Source: Gemmobacter aquatilis (GTDB taxonomy: Bacteria > Pseudomonadota > Alphaproteobacteria > Rhodobacterales > Rhodobacteraceae). From it: a DNA stretch of 64,000 nucleotides. The translations under genes and the position numbers were made by a program. The notes beneath the pieces are model-generated. The model was not told the DNA's origin. It saw only the letters and a list, made by a program, of their open reading frames with translations, and made no database searches. Location of the stretch: assembly GCF_900110025.1 (NCBI RefSeq), contig NZ_FOCE01000002.1, forward strand, positions 124,001 through 188,000, given 5' to 3'. Position 1 is the stretch's first letter; every line of letters starts with the position of its first letter. Shown piece after piece: positions 1 to 9,234 of this stretch.

Positions 1-1006
1 TCGCCGAGCCGGTTTCAACCTGCGTCCACATCACTTTCGACCGTGCGCCCCGGCAATCGGCGCGTTTGGTGACGAAGTTGTAGATACCGCCCTTGCCGTT
101 CTCATCGCCCGGATACCAGTTCTGGACGGTGGAGTATTTCACCTCGGCATCCTCCAGGATGACGATTTCCACCACTGCGGCGTGAAGCTGGTGAGTGTCG
201 CGCTTGGGCGCCGTGCAGCCTTCGAGATAGCTGACGTAAGAACCCTTCTCGGCCACGATCAGCGTGCGTTCGAACTGCCCGGTGTTTTCCGCGTTGATGC
301 GGAAATAGGTGCTCAGCTCCATCGGGCAGCGGGTGCCTTCGGGGATATAAACGAACGATCCGTCGGAAAAGACGGCGCAGTTCAGCGTGGCAAAATAGTT
401 GTCCGATTGCGGCACGACCGAGCCGAGGTATTTCTTCACCAGTTCCGGGTGTTCGCGCACGGCTTCCGACATGGAACAGAAGATCACGCCCGCCTTCGCC
501 AGTTCGGCCTTGAAGGTGGTGCCCACCGAAACCGAATCGAAGACCGCATCCACCGCCACCTTGCGTGGCTCGTCAGCACCTTCGACACCGGCCAGAAGCA
601 TCTGTTCCTTCAGAGGAATCCCCAGCTTGGCATAGGTGGCCAGCAGCTTTGGGTCCACCTCGTCCAGCGATTTGGGCTTGGTCGCCATGCTTTTCGGCTT
701 GGCGTAGTAATACTGGTCCTGATAGTCGATCTCTGGGTAATGCAGCATCGCCCAGCGGGGTTCTTCCATCTGCAGCCAGCGGCGATAGGCGGTCAGACGC
801 CAGTCCAGCATCCACTCCGGCTCGCCGTTCTTTTCAGAGATCAGCCGCACGATGTCTTCCGACAGGCCCTTGGGGGCATATTCGGTTTCAATCTCGGTTT
901 CCCAGCCGTGCTTGTATTTGCCGGCCATCGCCTGCACGGTTTCGATCGTCTCGCGGTCCACGCCTTCGCGCAGCTCGATCTGGTCTTCGCTGTCCAGTGC
1001 CGCCAT
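1..1006 (-). CDS. sufB: Fe-S cluster assembly protein SufB (3' end cut by window edge)
   Basis: Scaffold component of the SufBCD complex, which builds Fe-S clusters in the cytosol with SufC ATPase and sulfur from a cysteine desulfurase. Reading the minus strand from the ATG at 1006 gives [15 protein letters not shown] and then typical SufB sequence, including [31 protein letters not shown] and [19 protein letters not shown]. About 335 residues are present of the roughly 500 usual for the family, so the C-terminal third lies outside the window. A strong ribosome site (GAGGGGAAAGGG) precedes the ATG. The gene starts 14 nt after the desulfurase stop, so the two are probably co-transcribed, with sufC/sufD expected beyond the edge. 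Confidence 0.95.
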   Translation of the reverse strand, partial: MAALDSEDQIELREGVDRETIETVQAMAGKYKHGWETEIETEYAPKGLSEDIVRLISEKNGEPEWMLDWRLTAYRRWLQMEEPRWAMLHYPEIDYQDQYYYAKPKSMATKPKSLDEVDPKLLATYAKLGIPLKEQMLLAGVEGADEPRKVAVDAVFDSVSVGTTFKAELAKAGVIFCSMSEAVREHPELVKKYLGSVVPQSDNYFATLNCAVFSDGSFVYIPEGTRCPMELSTYFRINAENTGQFERTLIVAEKGSYVSYLEGCTAPKRDTHQLHAAVVEIVILEDAEVKYSTVQNWYPGDENGKGGIYNFVTKRADCRGARSKVMWTQVETGSA

Positions 1007-1020
1007 GGCCCTTTCCCCTC

Positions 1021-2064
1021 TCATACCCGCGCGCGGGCTTTGTGATACTGCTTGCCCCACGCCTCGGCGAAGCGCAGCACCGCGTCTTTCGTCGTCTCGG
1101 GCCCGATCGAGATACGCAGCGCCGATGTCGCCGCGATGTCGTCGAACCCCATGGCGCGCAGCACCCGGCTGGGCCGGACCTTGCCGCTGGAACAGGCCGA
1201 GCCTGCCGAGACGGCAAAGCCTGCCAGATCCATCTGCATCACCTGCGTTTCACCCTTCCAGCCGGGCGTCACGAGGCAAAGCGTGTTCGGAAGGCGCGCA
1301 CCGCCATTCCCGACTGAAATAGTCTCGTTTGCGATGGAAGACAATGCTGACTCTAGAATGTTTCTAATTTCAGCGACCTGTTCCCACACCCCATTGGCCA
1401 GATCGCGCGATGCAGCCTCGGCCGCAGCGGCGAAACCGGCGATGCCGATCAGGTTTTCGGTGCCAGCCCGGCGCCCCATTTCCTGCCCGCCGCCCTTCAA
1501 CTGCGCCGGAACCTCCAGCCCCTGCCGCAGAATCAGCGCACCGATTCCCTTGGGGCCGCCCAGTTTGTGGGCCGACACGAGGCCCATGGCGCAGCCCAGC
1601 CAGTTGAAGGCGAAAGGCAGCTTGCCAAAGGCCTGCGTCAGATCGCTGACCGCCAGCCCGTCGGGCAGCACCTGCACGATGCCGGTTTCGGAATTGGCAT
1701 ATTGCAGCGCGGTCTGGGCGGGGGCGGTCACCGCCACCTGCCCCGCCGCATCCACCGCCAGATCGGACTGACACCAGGCGCTGACCGCCTCGTGTTCAAT
1801 ATCGGCACAGTGCAGCCCACGCCCGGCACAGGCCAGCGCCGCCGCCTCGGTCGCGCCCGAGGTGAAGACGATATCCGCCCCATCCGCGCCAAGCGCCGCC
1901 GCAATCTGCGCCCGCGCGCGTTCCATCAGCGATTTGGCCGCCCGCCCCTCGCCATGAACCGAGGACGGGTTGCCCACCACCTCCATCGCCGCAACCATCG
2001 CCGCCTTCGCCTCGGGGCGCAGCGGCGTGGTGGCGTTCCAGTCGAGATAGACGCGCGGTGCCAT
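1021..2064 (-). CDS. Cysteine desulfurase (class V aminotransferase, IscS/NifS type)
   Basis: PLP enzyme that takes sulfur from L-cysteine as a Cys-persulfide for Fe-S assembly. The 347 residues keep the family's key positions: His91 in IEHEAV (stacks on PLP), DLTQAFGK near 141, the PLP lysine Lys167 in [10 protein letters not shown], and the persulfide cysteine Cys291 in [10 protein letters not shown]. It is shorter than the usual 380-400 residues. The start codon overlaps the cysS stop (TGATG), and sufB follows at 14 nt, so it most likely supplies sulfur to the Suf system. No Rrf2/IscR-type regulator gene is seen upstream; cysS occupies that place. It belongs to the IscS/NifS group I type rather than the SufS fold, so I leave the symbol open. 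Confidence 0.93.
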   Translation of the reverse strand: MAPRVYLDWNATTPLRPEAKAAMVAAMEVVGNPSSVHGEGRAAKSLMERARAQIAAALGADGADIVFTSGATEAAALACAGRGLHCADIEHEAVSAWCQSDLAVDAAGQVAVTAPAQTALQYANSETGIVQVLPDGLAVSDLTQAFGKLPFAFNWLGCAMGLVSAHKLGGPKGIGALILRQGLEVPAQLKGGGQEMGRRAGTENLIGIAGFAAAAEAASRDLANGVWEQVAEIRNILESALSSIANETISVGNGGARLPNTLCLVTPGWKGETQVMQMDLAGFAVSAGSACSSGKVRPSRVLRAMGFDDIAATSALRISIGPETTKDAVLRFAEAWGKQYHKARARV

Positions 2065-3425
2065 CAGAGCACCGGCAGCTTGTCGGCGTCAAACCCCGGT
2101 CCGGGCAGCAGTTCCACCCCGGCCTTGGACATGCGCACCTCGACCCCGGCGGCGGTCAGCGCGGCTTTCATCGCATCCACCAGAGCAAAGCTCTTGCTTT
2201 CCATCGCCTCGGCCCGAAGGCACGTCAGGTGGTTGACCCAAGGTGCCAGATCGAACGACAGTTCGGCCCAGGCCCCCATTTCTGGCAGCAACAGCCCCAG
2301 CATCTGCGCCGAGGCCAGCAGCCCCGCCGCATCGCCACGCGAGGCAAGGCCGTGCAGCTCCGCAATCGCGCCCGCCGTGTTCAGGTCATCCGACAAGGCC
2401 GCGACCACCTCGGGCGCGGCCACACCTGCCCCGGCCCCCGCTGTCAGCCCGCGCCACTTGCGCAGCGTTGCTTCGGCCTGCATCGCCTTGTCATGCGTCC
2501 AGTCCATCGGCTTGGTATAATGCGTGCCCAGATACACAAACCGGATGACCTCGCCCGGATAGCCCTGATCCAGCAGGTCGCGCACGGTGAAGAAGTTGCC
2601 CAAAGACTTGGACATCTTCTTGCCCTCAACCTGCAGCATCTCGTTATGCATCCAGACCTTGGCAAACCCGCCCTGCGGATGGGCGCAGCAGCTTTGGGCG
2701 ATTTCGTTTTCATGGTGCGGGAATTGCAGGTCGATGCCGCCGCCGTGAATGTCGAAACTCTCGCCCAGCAATTCATGGCTCATGGCGGAACATTCGATAT
2801 GCCAGCCGGGCCGCCCCCGGCCCCAGGGGCTGTCCCAGCCCGGCAGATCGTCGGTAGAAGGCTTCCACAGCACGAAATCCATCGGATCGCGCTTGTAGGG
2901 CGCAACCTCGACCCGCGCGCCCGCGATCATGTCGTCGATCGACCGGCCCGACAGCTTGCCGTAATCGGCATAGCTGCGCACGTCGAACAGCACATGGCCT
3001 TCGGCGGCATAGGCATGGCCGCCGTCAATCAGCCCCTGAATCATCCCGATCATCGCGCCGATGAACTCGGTCGCGCGCGGTTCCTGCGAGGGGCGCAGCG
3101 CGCCAAGCGCATCCATATCCTCGTGATACCAGCGGATCGTCTCGTCGGTGATGTCGCGGATCGGGCGGCCGGTCTCAGACGCCTTGGCGTTGATCTTGTC
3201 ATCCACGTCGGTGAAGTTGCGCACATAGGTCACATGGCGCTCGCCATAGACATGGCGCAGCAGCCGGAACAGCGTGTCAAACACCACCACCGGGCGGGCA
3301 TTGCCGATATGGGCGCGGTCATAGACGGTCGGGCCACAGACATACATCCGCACATTCGCCGGATCGAGCGGCACGAAATCTTCCTCCGCGCGCGTCTTAC
3401 TGTTGTAGAGCCTGATATTGGCCAT
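2064..3425 (-). CDS. cysS: Cysteinyl-tRNA synthetase
   Basis: Class I aminoacyl-tRNA synthetase that charges tRNA-Cys. The 453 residues match the family length. [16 protein letters not shown] contains the zinc-ligand Cys30 and the HIGH-type motif (HIGN, 39-42). WHIECSAM and [15 protein letters not shown] carry the other zinc ligands, and KKMSKS near residue 270 is the KMSKS loop. The gene is followed, with a one-base overlap, by the cysteine desulfurase, so two cysteine-consuming activities share a transcript. A terminator for the preceding gene lies at 3503-3536, so the promoter should fall between it and the start codon. Confidence 0.97.
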   Translation of the reverse strand: MANIRLYNSKTRAEEDFVPLDPANVRMYVCGPTVYDRAHIGNARPVVVFDTLFRLLRHVYGERHVTYVRNFTDVDDKINAKASETGRPIRDITDETIRWYHEDMDALGALRPSQEPRATEFIGAMIGMIQGLIDGGHAYAAEGHVLFDVRSYADYGKLSGRSIDDMIAGARVEVAPYKRDPMDFVLWKPSTDDLPGWDSPWGRGRPGWHIECSAMSHELLGESFDIHGGGIDLQFPHHENEIAQSCCAHPQGGFAKVWMHNEMLQVEGKKMSKSLGNFFTVRDLLDQGYPGEVIRFVYLGTHYTKPMDWTHDKAMQAEATLRKWRGLTAGAGAGVAAPEVVAALSDDLNTAGAIAELHGLASRGDAAGLLASAQMLGLLLPEMGAWAELSFDLAPWVNHLTCLRAEAMESKSFALVDAMKAALTAAGVEVRMSKAGVELLPGPGFDADKLPVL

Positions 3426-3502
3426 GACCCTCTCCCGTCTCGTCTGCGTAGCGCGGGCTTACCCGGTTCGGCGCGCGATTGGAACAGCCAAGCGGGCAGC
3501 AA

Positions 3503-3536
3503 AAGGCCGCGCGTCCGGGGGGGAACGCGCGGCCTT
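3503..3536 (-). terminator. Rho-independent terminator of the outer-membrane protein gene
   Basis: Perfect 12-bp inverted repeat AAGGCCGCGCGT / ACGCGCGGCCTT with a 10-nt loop. On the minus strand it is followed by a short T run (TTTTGC). It lies 17 nt after the stop of the gene at 3553. Confidence 0.8.
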
Positions 3537-3552
3537 GCCGGGGCAAGCCCGG

Positions 3553-4152
3553 TCAGAAGCGGAAGTTGACCTTCACCGCCGCAGTGGTGGCATCGGCGTC
3601 GATGCCCGATTTGTCGAAATTGTCGAACTTGTGCATCAGCACCTCGCCGCCGACGGTCCAACGGTCATTCAGGGCATAGTCTGCGCCCAGACCACCGAAA
3701 TAGCCGGTATCGCTGAGGCTGGCGCCGCCGACATCGGCCTTGGCATAGGCCGCGCCGCCCGTGGCATAGACCAGCGTGCGGCCCATGTCATAGCCCGCCT
3801 GCAGCTTCACGCGCGCCAGCGAATCGAGCTTGCCCGCCCCACCGTCAAAGCTGGCATCCGCCGCGCTGACATCGGCCTCGACGCCCAGCACGGTGCTGCC
3901 CAGATCCCAGCGATAGCCGGCCTGCACACCGCCCAGCACGCCGTCGCCAGTCACGGCATTGCCCTTGCTGCCCACATCGGCATAGCCCAACTGGCCCCCG
4001 ACATAGGCACCGCCCCAGTCACCACTGGCGGCGGGGGTCACAACCGGCGGAGCCTCCAGCGGGGGCTCTGCGACAGGGGTCACCGGGCCACCGGCAAGGG
4101 CTGGTGCTGCCAGAAAAGCCGACCCGATCAGGGCTGCGATTGTGCGTTTCAT
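3553..4152 (-). CDS. Outer-membrane beta-barrel protein (porin/opacity-like)
   Basis: Small outer-membrane barrel of 199 residues. The start at 4152 is chosen because GGAGAACAAG sits just before the ATG and MKRTIAALIGSAFLAAPALA is a clean signal peptide with an ALA cleavage site. A Pro-rich linker (about 23-42) leads into repeated amphipathic strands beginning GDWGGAYVGGQLGYADVG. The chain ends in KVNFRF, the aromatic C-terminal residue typical of BAM substrates. The length suggests an eight-stranded OmpA/OmpW-like barrel. An inverted repeat in the 5' leader (GCGGCGC/GCGCCGC, 4173-4191) could affect translation. The gene is monocistronic with its own terminator. The ligand is unknown. Confidence 0.85.
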   Translation of the reverse strand: MKRTIAALIGSAFLAAPALAGGPVTPVAEPPLEAPPVVTPAASGDWGGAYVGGQLGYADVGSKGNAVTGDGVLGGVQAGYRWDLGSTVLGVEADVSAADASFDGGAGKLDSLARVKLQAGYDMGRTLVYATGGAAYAKADVGGASLSDTGYFGGLGADYALNDRWTVGGEVLMHKFDNFDKSGIDADATTAAVKVNFRF

Positions 4153-4268
4153 CTTGTTCTCCTTGATCCCGCGCGGCGCCATCAGCGCCGCCCGTTCCCG
4201 ATCTCGGCACCGCAGCACCGGGAAACAAGACAGATCACAGGGGCTTGAGCCGAAGTGAACGCAGGCGA

Positions 4269-6074
4269 TCAGCCCGCCTTCTCTTCCAGATCCAGCCATT
4301 CCTCTTCGGCGGCGGTCAAGGCCGCCTGCCGGTCTGCCATCATTTCCGAGGCTTTGCGGAATTTCACCGGCTCTTTGCTGAACAGATCCGGCGCCTCCAG
4401 CAGCTCGGCCAGTTTGGCAATCTCGCGCTCCAGTTTGTCGATCACGCCGGGCAGCACGTCCAGCCGCTTGCGCTGCGAAAAGCTCAGCCCTTCTGGCTTG
4501 CGCGCTGGGGCAGACTTCGGCGCCACTGATCCGGCTTTGGGCGCGGCAACAACCGCCACCTCGGCCACCGGACGCTGCGACACATAGTCCGACCAGCCGC
4601 CGGGATAGGCGGTCGCATTGCCATCGCCTTCCATCGCCACGGTCGCCGTCGCCACCCGGTCGATGAAGTCGCGGTCGTGGCTGACCAGCAGCACGGTGCC
4701 GTCATATTCGCCCAGCAGATCCTGCAGCAGATCCAGCGTTTCCACGTCCAGATCGTTGGTCGGTTCGTCCAGGATCAGCAGGTTCGATTCCTGCGCCATC
4801 AGCCGCGCCAGCAGCAACCGCGCCTTCTCGCCTCCCGACAGGCTTTTCACCGGCGCCCGCGCCTGCCGTTCGTCGAACAGAAAGTCCTTGAGGTAAGCCA
4901 CCACATGTTTCGGCGTGCCGCGCACCATCACCTGATCCGAGGCGCCAGAGACCGACATCAGCGGATCGCCGGTCAGGTTTTCCCACAGGCTCGCCGCCGG
5001 ATCGAGCTGCGCGCGGGTCTGGTCGAACACCGCGATCTGCAGATTGGTGCCCAGCGTGACCGTGCCCGCATCCGGGGCTTCCTGCCCGACCAGCATCTTC
5101 AAAAGTGTGGTCTTGCCCACCCCGTTGGGGCCGACAAAGGCGATCCGGTCGCCGCGCAACACGCGCAGATCGAAATCCTGCACGATCTGGCGCGCACCAA
5201 AGGCCTTGCACAGCCCCTTCGCCTCAATCACCTTCTTGCCCGAGATGGCGCCGCTGTCCAGTTCCAGCGCCGCCGTGCCCTGACGGCGGATCTGCCCCGC
5301 GCGTTCCGCCTTCAGCGCGGCAAGGGCGCGCACCCGGCCCTGATTGCGCTTGCGCCGGGCGCTGATGCCTTCAACGGCCCATTTCGCCTCGGCCTTGATC
5401 TTGCGGTCCAGCTTGTGGCGCGCCTCGTCCTCTTCCGCCCAGATCTGCTCGCGCCATTCCTCAAACCCGTCAAAGCCAGATTCCCGCCGCCGCACCTCGC
5501 CCCGGTCCACCCAAAGGGTGCCTTTGGTCAGCGCGCGCAAAAACGCCCGGTCGTGCGAGATCAGCACGAAGGCTGTGCGCGTCTCGGCCAGTTCCCGCTC
5601 CAGCCACTGGATCGCCTGAATGTCCAGATGGTTGGTCGGCTCGTCCAGCAGCATCAGTTCCGGCGCCTCGGCCATCAGCTTGGCCAGTGCCGCGCGCCGC
5701 CGCTCGCCGCCCGAGGCACTGACCACCGGGGTCTCGGGGCTGAATTTCAACCCCTCCGCCACCACGGCCACCTTGTAGCTTTCCTCTTCCGGCAAGCCGC
5801 TCGCCGCGTAATCCCCCAGCGTGGCAAAGCCCGACAGATCGGGATCCTGCTCCATATATCCGACGGTCACGCCCGGCGATACGACGCGCGTGCCTGCATC
5901 CGGCTCCACCAGCCCGGCCATGACCTTCATCAAGGTCGACTTGCCCGAACCGTTGCGCCCGACCAGCGCCACCCGGTCGCCCGGTTGAACCACAAGATCA
6001 AGCCCGTCGAACAACGGATTGCCACCGAAGGTGAGCGAGATGCCGGAAAGCTGAAGAAGGGGTGCGCGTGCCAT
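4269..6074 (-). CDS. uup: ABC-F family ATPase, Uup type
   Basis: Soluble protein with two ABC ATPase domains and no membrane part (601 residues). ABC-F proteins act on the ribosome, and Uup also affects DNA branch-migration phenotypes. Walker A motifs VGRNGSGKST (about 36-45) and VGPNGVGKTT are each paired with an ABC signature (SASGGERRRAAL and LSGGEKARLLLARL). The linker between domains is Arg/Lys rich. The C-terminal 70-80 residues form the charged coiled coil characteristic of Uup (LSFSQRKRLDVLPGVIDKLE), after an Ala/Pro-rich spacer. The ATG at 6074 (MARAPLLQLSG) is preferred; an upstream in-frame extension would lack ABC homology. Confidence 0.92.
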   Translation of the reverse strand: MARAPLLQLSGISLTFGGNPLFDGLDLVVQPGDRVALVGRNGSGKSTLMKVMAGLVEPDAGTRVVSPGVTVGYMEQDPDLSGFATLGDYAASGLPEEESYKVAVVAEGLKFSPETPVVSASGGERRRAALAKLMAEAPELMLLDEPTNHLDIQAIQWLERELAETRTAFVLISHDRAFLRALTKGTLWVDRGEVRRRESGFDGFEEWREQIWAEEDEARHKLDRKIKAEAKWAVEGISARRKRNQGRVRALAALKAERAGQIRRQGTAALELDSGAISGKKVIEAKGLCKAFGARQIVQDFDLRVLRGDRIAFVGPNGVGKTTLLKMLVGQEAPDAGTVTLGTNLQIAVFDQTRAQLDPAASLWENLTGDPLMSVSGASDQVMVRGTPKHVVAYLKDFLFDERQARAPVKSLSGGEKARLLLARLMAQESNLLILDEPTNDLDVETLDLLQDLLGEYDGTVLLVSHDRDFIDRVATATVAMEGDGNATAYPGGWSDYVSQRPVAEVAVVAAPKAGSVAPKSAPARKPEGLSFSQRKRLDVLPGVIDKLEREIAKLAELLEAPDLFSKEPVKFRKASEMMADRQAALTAAEEEWLDLEEKAG

Positions 6075-6123
6075 GGCAGGCGAGGTAACCGCGCCGCGGC
6101 CCCGGGTCAAGCGTTGCCCGCAT

Positions 6124-6151
6124 CCACCTTCTTCTTTGCCCAAATACCCAT
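6124..6151 (-). repeat. Copy A of a short dispersed intergenic motif
   Basis: On the minus strand this reads ATGGGTATTTGGGCAAAGAA followed by GAAGG. It closely resembles the element at 51784-51812 (GTGGGATATTTGAACCAAGA then TGAAGG). Both lie in intergenic DNA downstream of a minus-strand gene and near a GC-rich hairpin. Confidence 0.4.
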
Positions 6152-6221
6152 ACCCGACCGACACCGCGCTGCCACCAGGCTGAGCAGAGTCTGCGCAGCC
6201 TTCCATGGCAATGCCGGTGAA

Positions 6222-6238
6222 AGGGGCTCGATGCCCCT
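6222..6238 (-). terminator. Terminator-like hairpin downstream of olsB
   Basis: AGGGGC / GCCCCT with a 5-nt loop, followed on the minus strand by TTTC. It lies about 30 nt after the olsB stop. The short stem and weak T tract make the call moderate. Confidence 0.5.
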
Positions 6239-6266
6239 GACACTGGCGCCCCCGGGCAGGAAGATT

Positions 6267-7022
6267 TCAGCCCGCCGCCACCTGGCGCAGCGCTCGCGCC
6301 CGGGCGGCGGGAATGGCCCGGATCTCGACGCCCGTGAACACATGCAATGTGTTCATCTCGGCATCGACCACCGCATGGTCCGACACCCAGCCCCCCATCA
6401 TCAGATAGGTGCGCAGCAAGGGTGGCATGGTCAGCAGCGCGCGTTTGGCATCGGGTTTCCGCCCGGCCAGCGCCTTGGCAAAGCGGAACACCCGGGGCGC
6501 CTTCACCCGTGGCAGCCAGCGTCGCGGTGCCAGATGCCCCTCTTTCAGCATGGCGAAGGCCTCGGTATAGGCCGCATCATCCGTACCGTGAAACGAGGCG
6601 CAACCGCACAGCAACTCTGCCCCGGTGGCATCGACGATCCGCGTCATCGCCCCCCAGGCCAGCCGCAGGATATCCGGGTCGGGAAAGTCGGGATGCACAC
6701 AGAACCGCCCCAGTTCCAGCATCGGGCCGTGAAACCCGGCCAAACGGGACAACTCGTAGAACTGCGCCGAGTAGCTGCGCAGGATATCGGCACCTCCCCG
6801 CATCGGCAGCAGACGGTAGCAGCAGACCACCTCGCCGGTCTGCAGATCCTCCACCAGCACATGCGAACAGAGCAGATCGAAGGCATCGGCATCCAGCCCC
6901 GGCCCGGCCGTTGCGCCGCGAAAGCACAGATGCCGCAAGGCCTGCGCCCGACGCAAATCCTCTGCGCCGTCTGCCAGTCTGGCCTCGTAATGCCCCTTGC
7001 GCAGCGGCTCCACGCCCCTCAC
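6267..7022 (-). CDS. olsB: L-ornithine N(alpha)-acyltransferase (OlsB)
   Basis: First enzyme of ornithine-lipid synthesis: it transfers a 3-hydroxyacyl group from ACP to the alpha-amino group of ornithine, giving lyso-ornithine lipid at the inner membrane. The 251 residues have the GNAT-like OlsB/hemolysin signature: RHLCFRG (about 29-35), DAFDLLCSHVLVED, VVCCYRLLPMRGG, ELGRFCVHPDFPD, and the family C-terminal region with LLRTYLMMGGWVSDHAV. No olsA is adjacent. The PlsC-type acyltransferase at 22794-23675 could serve as the second step, but that is inference. It is transcribed divergently from msrB across 115 nt. Confidence 0.88.
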   Translation of the reverse strand: MRGVEPLRKGHYEARLADGAEDLRRAQALRHLCFRGATAGPGLDADAFDLLCSHVLVEDLQTGEVVCCYRLLPMRGGADILRSYSAQFYELSRLAGFHGPMLELGRFCVHPDFPDPDILRLAWGAMTRIVDATGAELLCGCASFHGTDDAAYTEAFAMLKEGHLAPRRWLPRVKAPRVFRFAKALAGRKPDAKRALLTMPPLLRTYLMMGGWVSDHAVVDAEMNTLHVFTGVEIRAIPAARARALRQVAAG

Positions 7023-7137
7023 CTCCGATGTTCGGCCCCCGCGCTTGGCAGCACGGCAGGCGCAGCCTAGATACTACTCTCGAGATATCCCGGTGCAAGG
7101 GATCACAATCCTGAAACCGCAACGTGACGGAGACCCC

Positions 7138-7530
7138 ATGGACAAGATCGTGAAGACAGACGAGCAATGGCGCGCCCAACTCTCGGACCTGGCCTATAAG
7201 GTCACCCGCAAGCATGGGACAGAACGCGCCTTCACCCATGACAGCTTTCCGAAAGCGCCCGGCACCTATCGCTGCATCTGCTGCGATGCGCCGCTGTTCG
7301 ACCAGGACCAGAAATTCGACAGCGGCACCGGCTGGCCCTCGTTCTGGGCGCCCGCCGATCCCGAACGCGTCGAAACCCAAGAGGACCGCAGCTGGTTCAC
7401 CCGCCGTACCGAAGTGCATTGCGCGGCCTGTGACGCGCATCTGGGCCATGTCTTCCCCGATGGCCCGCAACCCACCGGGCTGCGCTATTGCATCAACGGC
7501 GTGGCGCTGCGGTTCGAACCGGAAGAGTGA
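7138..7530 (+). CDS. msrB: Peptide methionine-R-sulfoxide reductase
   Basis: Reduces the R-epimer of methionine sulfoxide in proteins. The 130-residue form has both zinc CxxC pairs (CICC in YRCICCDAPLF and CAAC in VHCAACDAHLGHVF) and the catalytic cysteine in GLRYCINGVAL. DSGTGWPSFW is the substrate-binding loop. The start at 7138 gives the normal family length and has ACGGAGACCCC in front of it; a longer frame from 6997 would run across the divergent promoter region. The cytosolic form is likely, as no signal peptide is seen. Confidence 0.95.
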   Translation: MDKIVKTDEQWRAQLSDLAYKVTRKHGTERAFTHDSFPKAPGTYRCICCDAPLFDQDQKFDSGTGWPSFWAPADPERVETQEDRSWFTRRTEVHCAACDAHLGHVFPDGPQPTGLRYCINGVALRFEPEE

Positions 7531-7554
7531 CGGGCGGTCCGTCTGCCTGCGGCG

Positions 7555-8058
7555 TCAGTTCACCATGTCAACGGCCCGCATTCGGCCAAGGTTGCCCATG
7601 ATCTGGCGGATGAAGCTCACACCCTTGATATTGGTGTCCGTGACCCGGCGCGACAGAGTGACGACCTGCCCATCTTCCAGCCCGAATCGTTCGACATTCT
7701 GCACCAGACCCGCCTCGGTGAAGGTGATCGCCACCCCCTGGCGGTCGATTTCCTTCGGCGCGCGTGCCGCATATTCTTCCCAGCGGCTTTGCACATAGAA
7801 CCAGCCGACATCGTTCAGCAGGCCCGAGGTCGAGGGGCGCCCAACTTTTTCGGCCACAGTCTCGCGTGTGTCCTTGCCCACTTCGACCGCCGCCAACTCT
7901 TCTTCGGTTGGTACATAGCCATGGTCACGATAGATCGGCGTGCAGGCGGCGATGCCAAGCACCAAGACCCCGGCGGCGAGCCAGCGTGGAACGCGCCGCT
8001 GGATCGAGGCCCCGACCCCGGTCTTGCCCGCGTGCCGATGCTTGCCTGAATGGCTCAT
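7555..8058 (-). CDS. bamE: Outer membrane assembly lipoprotein BamE (SmpA/OmlA)
   Basis: Accessory lipoprotein of the BAM complex, which inserts beta-barrels into the outer membrane. The start at 8058 has a very good ribosome site (GGAGGCGGAGTGAGC). The 167-residue product has a basic N-terminus, a hydrophobic stretch (WLAAGVLVLGIAAC) and a lipobox whose modified Cys is in IAAC. The SmpA/OmlA domain follows, with HGYVPTEEELAAVEVGKDTRETVAEKVG split across about residues 46-75. The tail DRQGVAITFTEAG is family-like. It is convergent with msrB and divergent from yceD. Confidence 0.87.
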   Translation of the reverse strand: MSHSGKHRHAGKTGVGASIQRRVPRWLAAGVLVLGIAACTPIYRDHGYVPTEEELAAVEVGKDTRETVAEKVGRPSTSGLLNDVGWFYVQSRWEEYAARAPKEIDRQGVAITFTEAGLVQNVERFGLEDGQVVTLSRRVTDTNIKGVSFIRQIMGNLGRMRAVDMVN

Positions 8059-8257
8059 GCTCACTCCGCCTCCAAAGGGTACGGCAAGCCTTGCCATCAT
8101 GGCGTAAGCCTCGTATCCCGAACCCATATTGCCGCCGCTCAAGGGGGTTCCCCCGGCGGCCTTTGCTCCGGCTTACCGAAGGACGGGCCTCAGTTCAAGA
8201 ATGGAACGCGGGCGCCCTGACAACGGCGGGCCAAAGCCAGCCGATACGGGAGACATC

Positions 8258-8827
8258 ATGTCCGACATCGACCCCTCTGTGCCCCTGAGCCTGCCGCTGC
8301 GTGTCGCGGCACTGGCGTCACGCAAGCCCACCCGGTTCGACCTGAAGCCCGACACAAAGGCCCGCGCCCTGATCGCTGCGCTGCTGGGCATCAGTGCCGT
8401 GCGCGAAATGCGCTTCAAGGGCGAGTTGCGCCCGGTCGGTCGCCGCGACTGGCTGCTGGAGGCCAATCTCGCCGCCGTGGTGGAACAGCCCTGTTCGGTC
8501 ACGCTCGTCCCGGTGGTCACCCGTATCGCCGAACCCGTGCGCCGCAGCTATCTCGCTGAAATGCCCGAACCCGAGGGCGAAGAGATCGAGATCCCCGAAG
8601 ATGACACGCAAGAGCCGCTGCCCGAGGTAATCGACCCCGGTGCCGTCGCCATCGAGGCGCTGGCACTTGCGCTGCCGCTTTACCCACGTGCCGAAGGTGC
8701 GGCGCTGGAGGCGGCGGTCTTTGCCCCGCCGGGCGTCACCCCCCTGCGCGACGAGGAATTACGTCCCTTTGCCGGTCTGGCAGGGCTTGCGCAGAAGCTC
8801 GGCACCCCCGATAAGTCCGAAAGCTGA
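8258..8827 (+). CDS. yceD: YceD family protein (DUF177), large rRNA accumulation protein D
   Basis: YceD/DUF177 proteins are linked to 23S rRNA accumulation and are almost always encoded just before rpmF, as here. The 189 residues begin [21 protein letters not shown] central stretch [19 protein letters not shown] contains the single conserved Cys of the family. An acidic segment ([13 protein letters not shown]) precedes the C-terminal helix ending [12 protein letters not shown]. The ATG at 8258 is chosen because GGGAGACATC precedes it and it gives the family N-terminus. A separate rpmF promoter candidate lies between the two genes. Confidence 0.88.
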   Translation: MSDIDPSVPLSLPLRVAALASRKPTRFDLKPDTKARALIAALLGISAVREMRFKGELRPVGRRDWLLEANLAAVVEQPCSVTLVPVVTRIAEPVRRSYLAEMPEPEGEEIEIPEDDTQEPLPEVIDPGAVAIEALALALPLYPRAEGAALEAAVFAPPGVTPLRDEELRPFAGLAGLAQKLGTPDKSES

Positions 8828-8866
8828 CGCGCGGGCGCGGGGATCTGGCAGGGTTGCAGAAAAGAC

Positions 8867-8894
8867 TTGCGCCCGACCAGAATCCAAGTATGTT
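8867..8894 (+). promoter_or_regulatory. Candidate sigma-70 promoter for rpmF-plsX-fabH
   Basis: TTGCGC (8867-8872), a 16-nt spacer, then TATGTT (8889-8894). It sits in the 173-nt gap between yceD and rpmF and would give a leader of about 100 nt. Confidence 0.45.
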
Positions 8895-9000
8895 CCGCGC
8901 CTCGCAAACACCGTGGAAAAGCCGGTTCCCGCAAGGTTGGAATTCGGAATTTTCTTTAGGACAAACAGGGGCTTGCCCCTCACTAACCCGAGGTCGAGAC

Positions 9001-9207
9001 ATGGCTGTCCCGCAGAACCGAGTCACCAAATCCCGTCGCAACATGCGTCGTTCGCATGATGCTCTTGTCGCCGGAAACCCGGCTGAATGCTCCAACTGTG
9101 GCGAGCTGAAGCGCCCGCACCACGTTTGCGGCGCTTGCGGCCACTACGACTCGCGTGAAGTCGTGGCGCTCGCCAAAGAGGTCGATGTGGACGAGGACGC
9201 GGCGTAA
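9001..9207 (+). CDS. rpmF: 50S ribosomal protein L32
   Basis: Small large-subunit ribosomal protein of 68 residues starting [20 protein letters not shown]. It has the zinc ribbon CSNC...CGAC ([17 protein letters not shown]), so it is the zinc-binding version rather than the cysteine-less paralogue. The acidic tail DVDEDAA is common in alphaproteobacteria. It is followed after 27 nt by plsX, the usual ribosome/lipid gene link. Confidence 0.97.
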   Translation: MAVPQNRVTKSRRNMRRSHDALVAGNPAECSNCGELKRPHHVCGACGHYDSREVVALAKEVDVDEDAA

Positions 9208-9234
9208 GCCGCCTCCTTTCCCCGCTGCACGACA

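Noticed and set aside
4677-7070. A 797-codon plus-strand frame across uup and olsB
   Set aside because: It crosses two well-supported minus-strand genes and an intergenic gap and has shadow composition.
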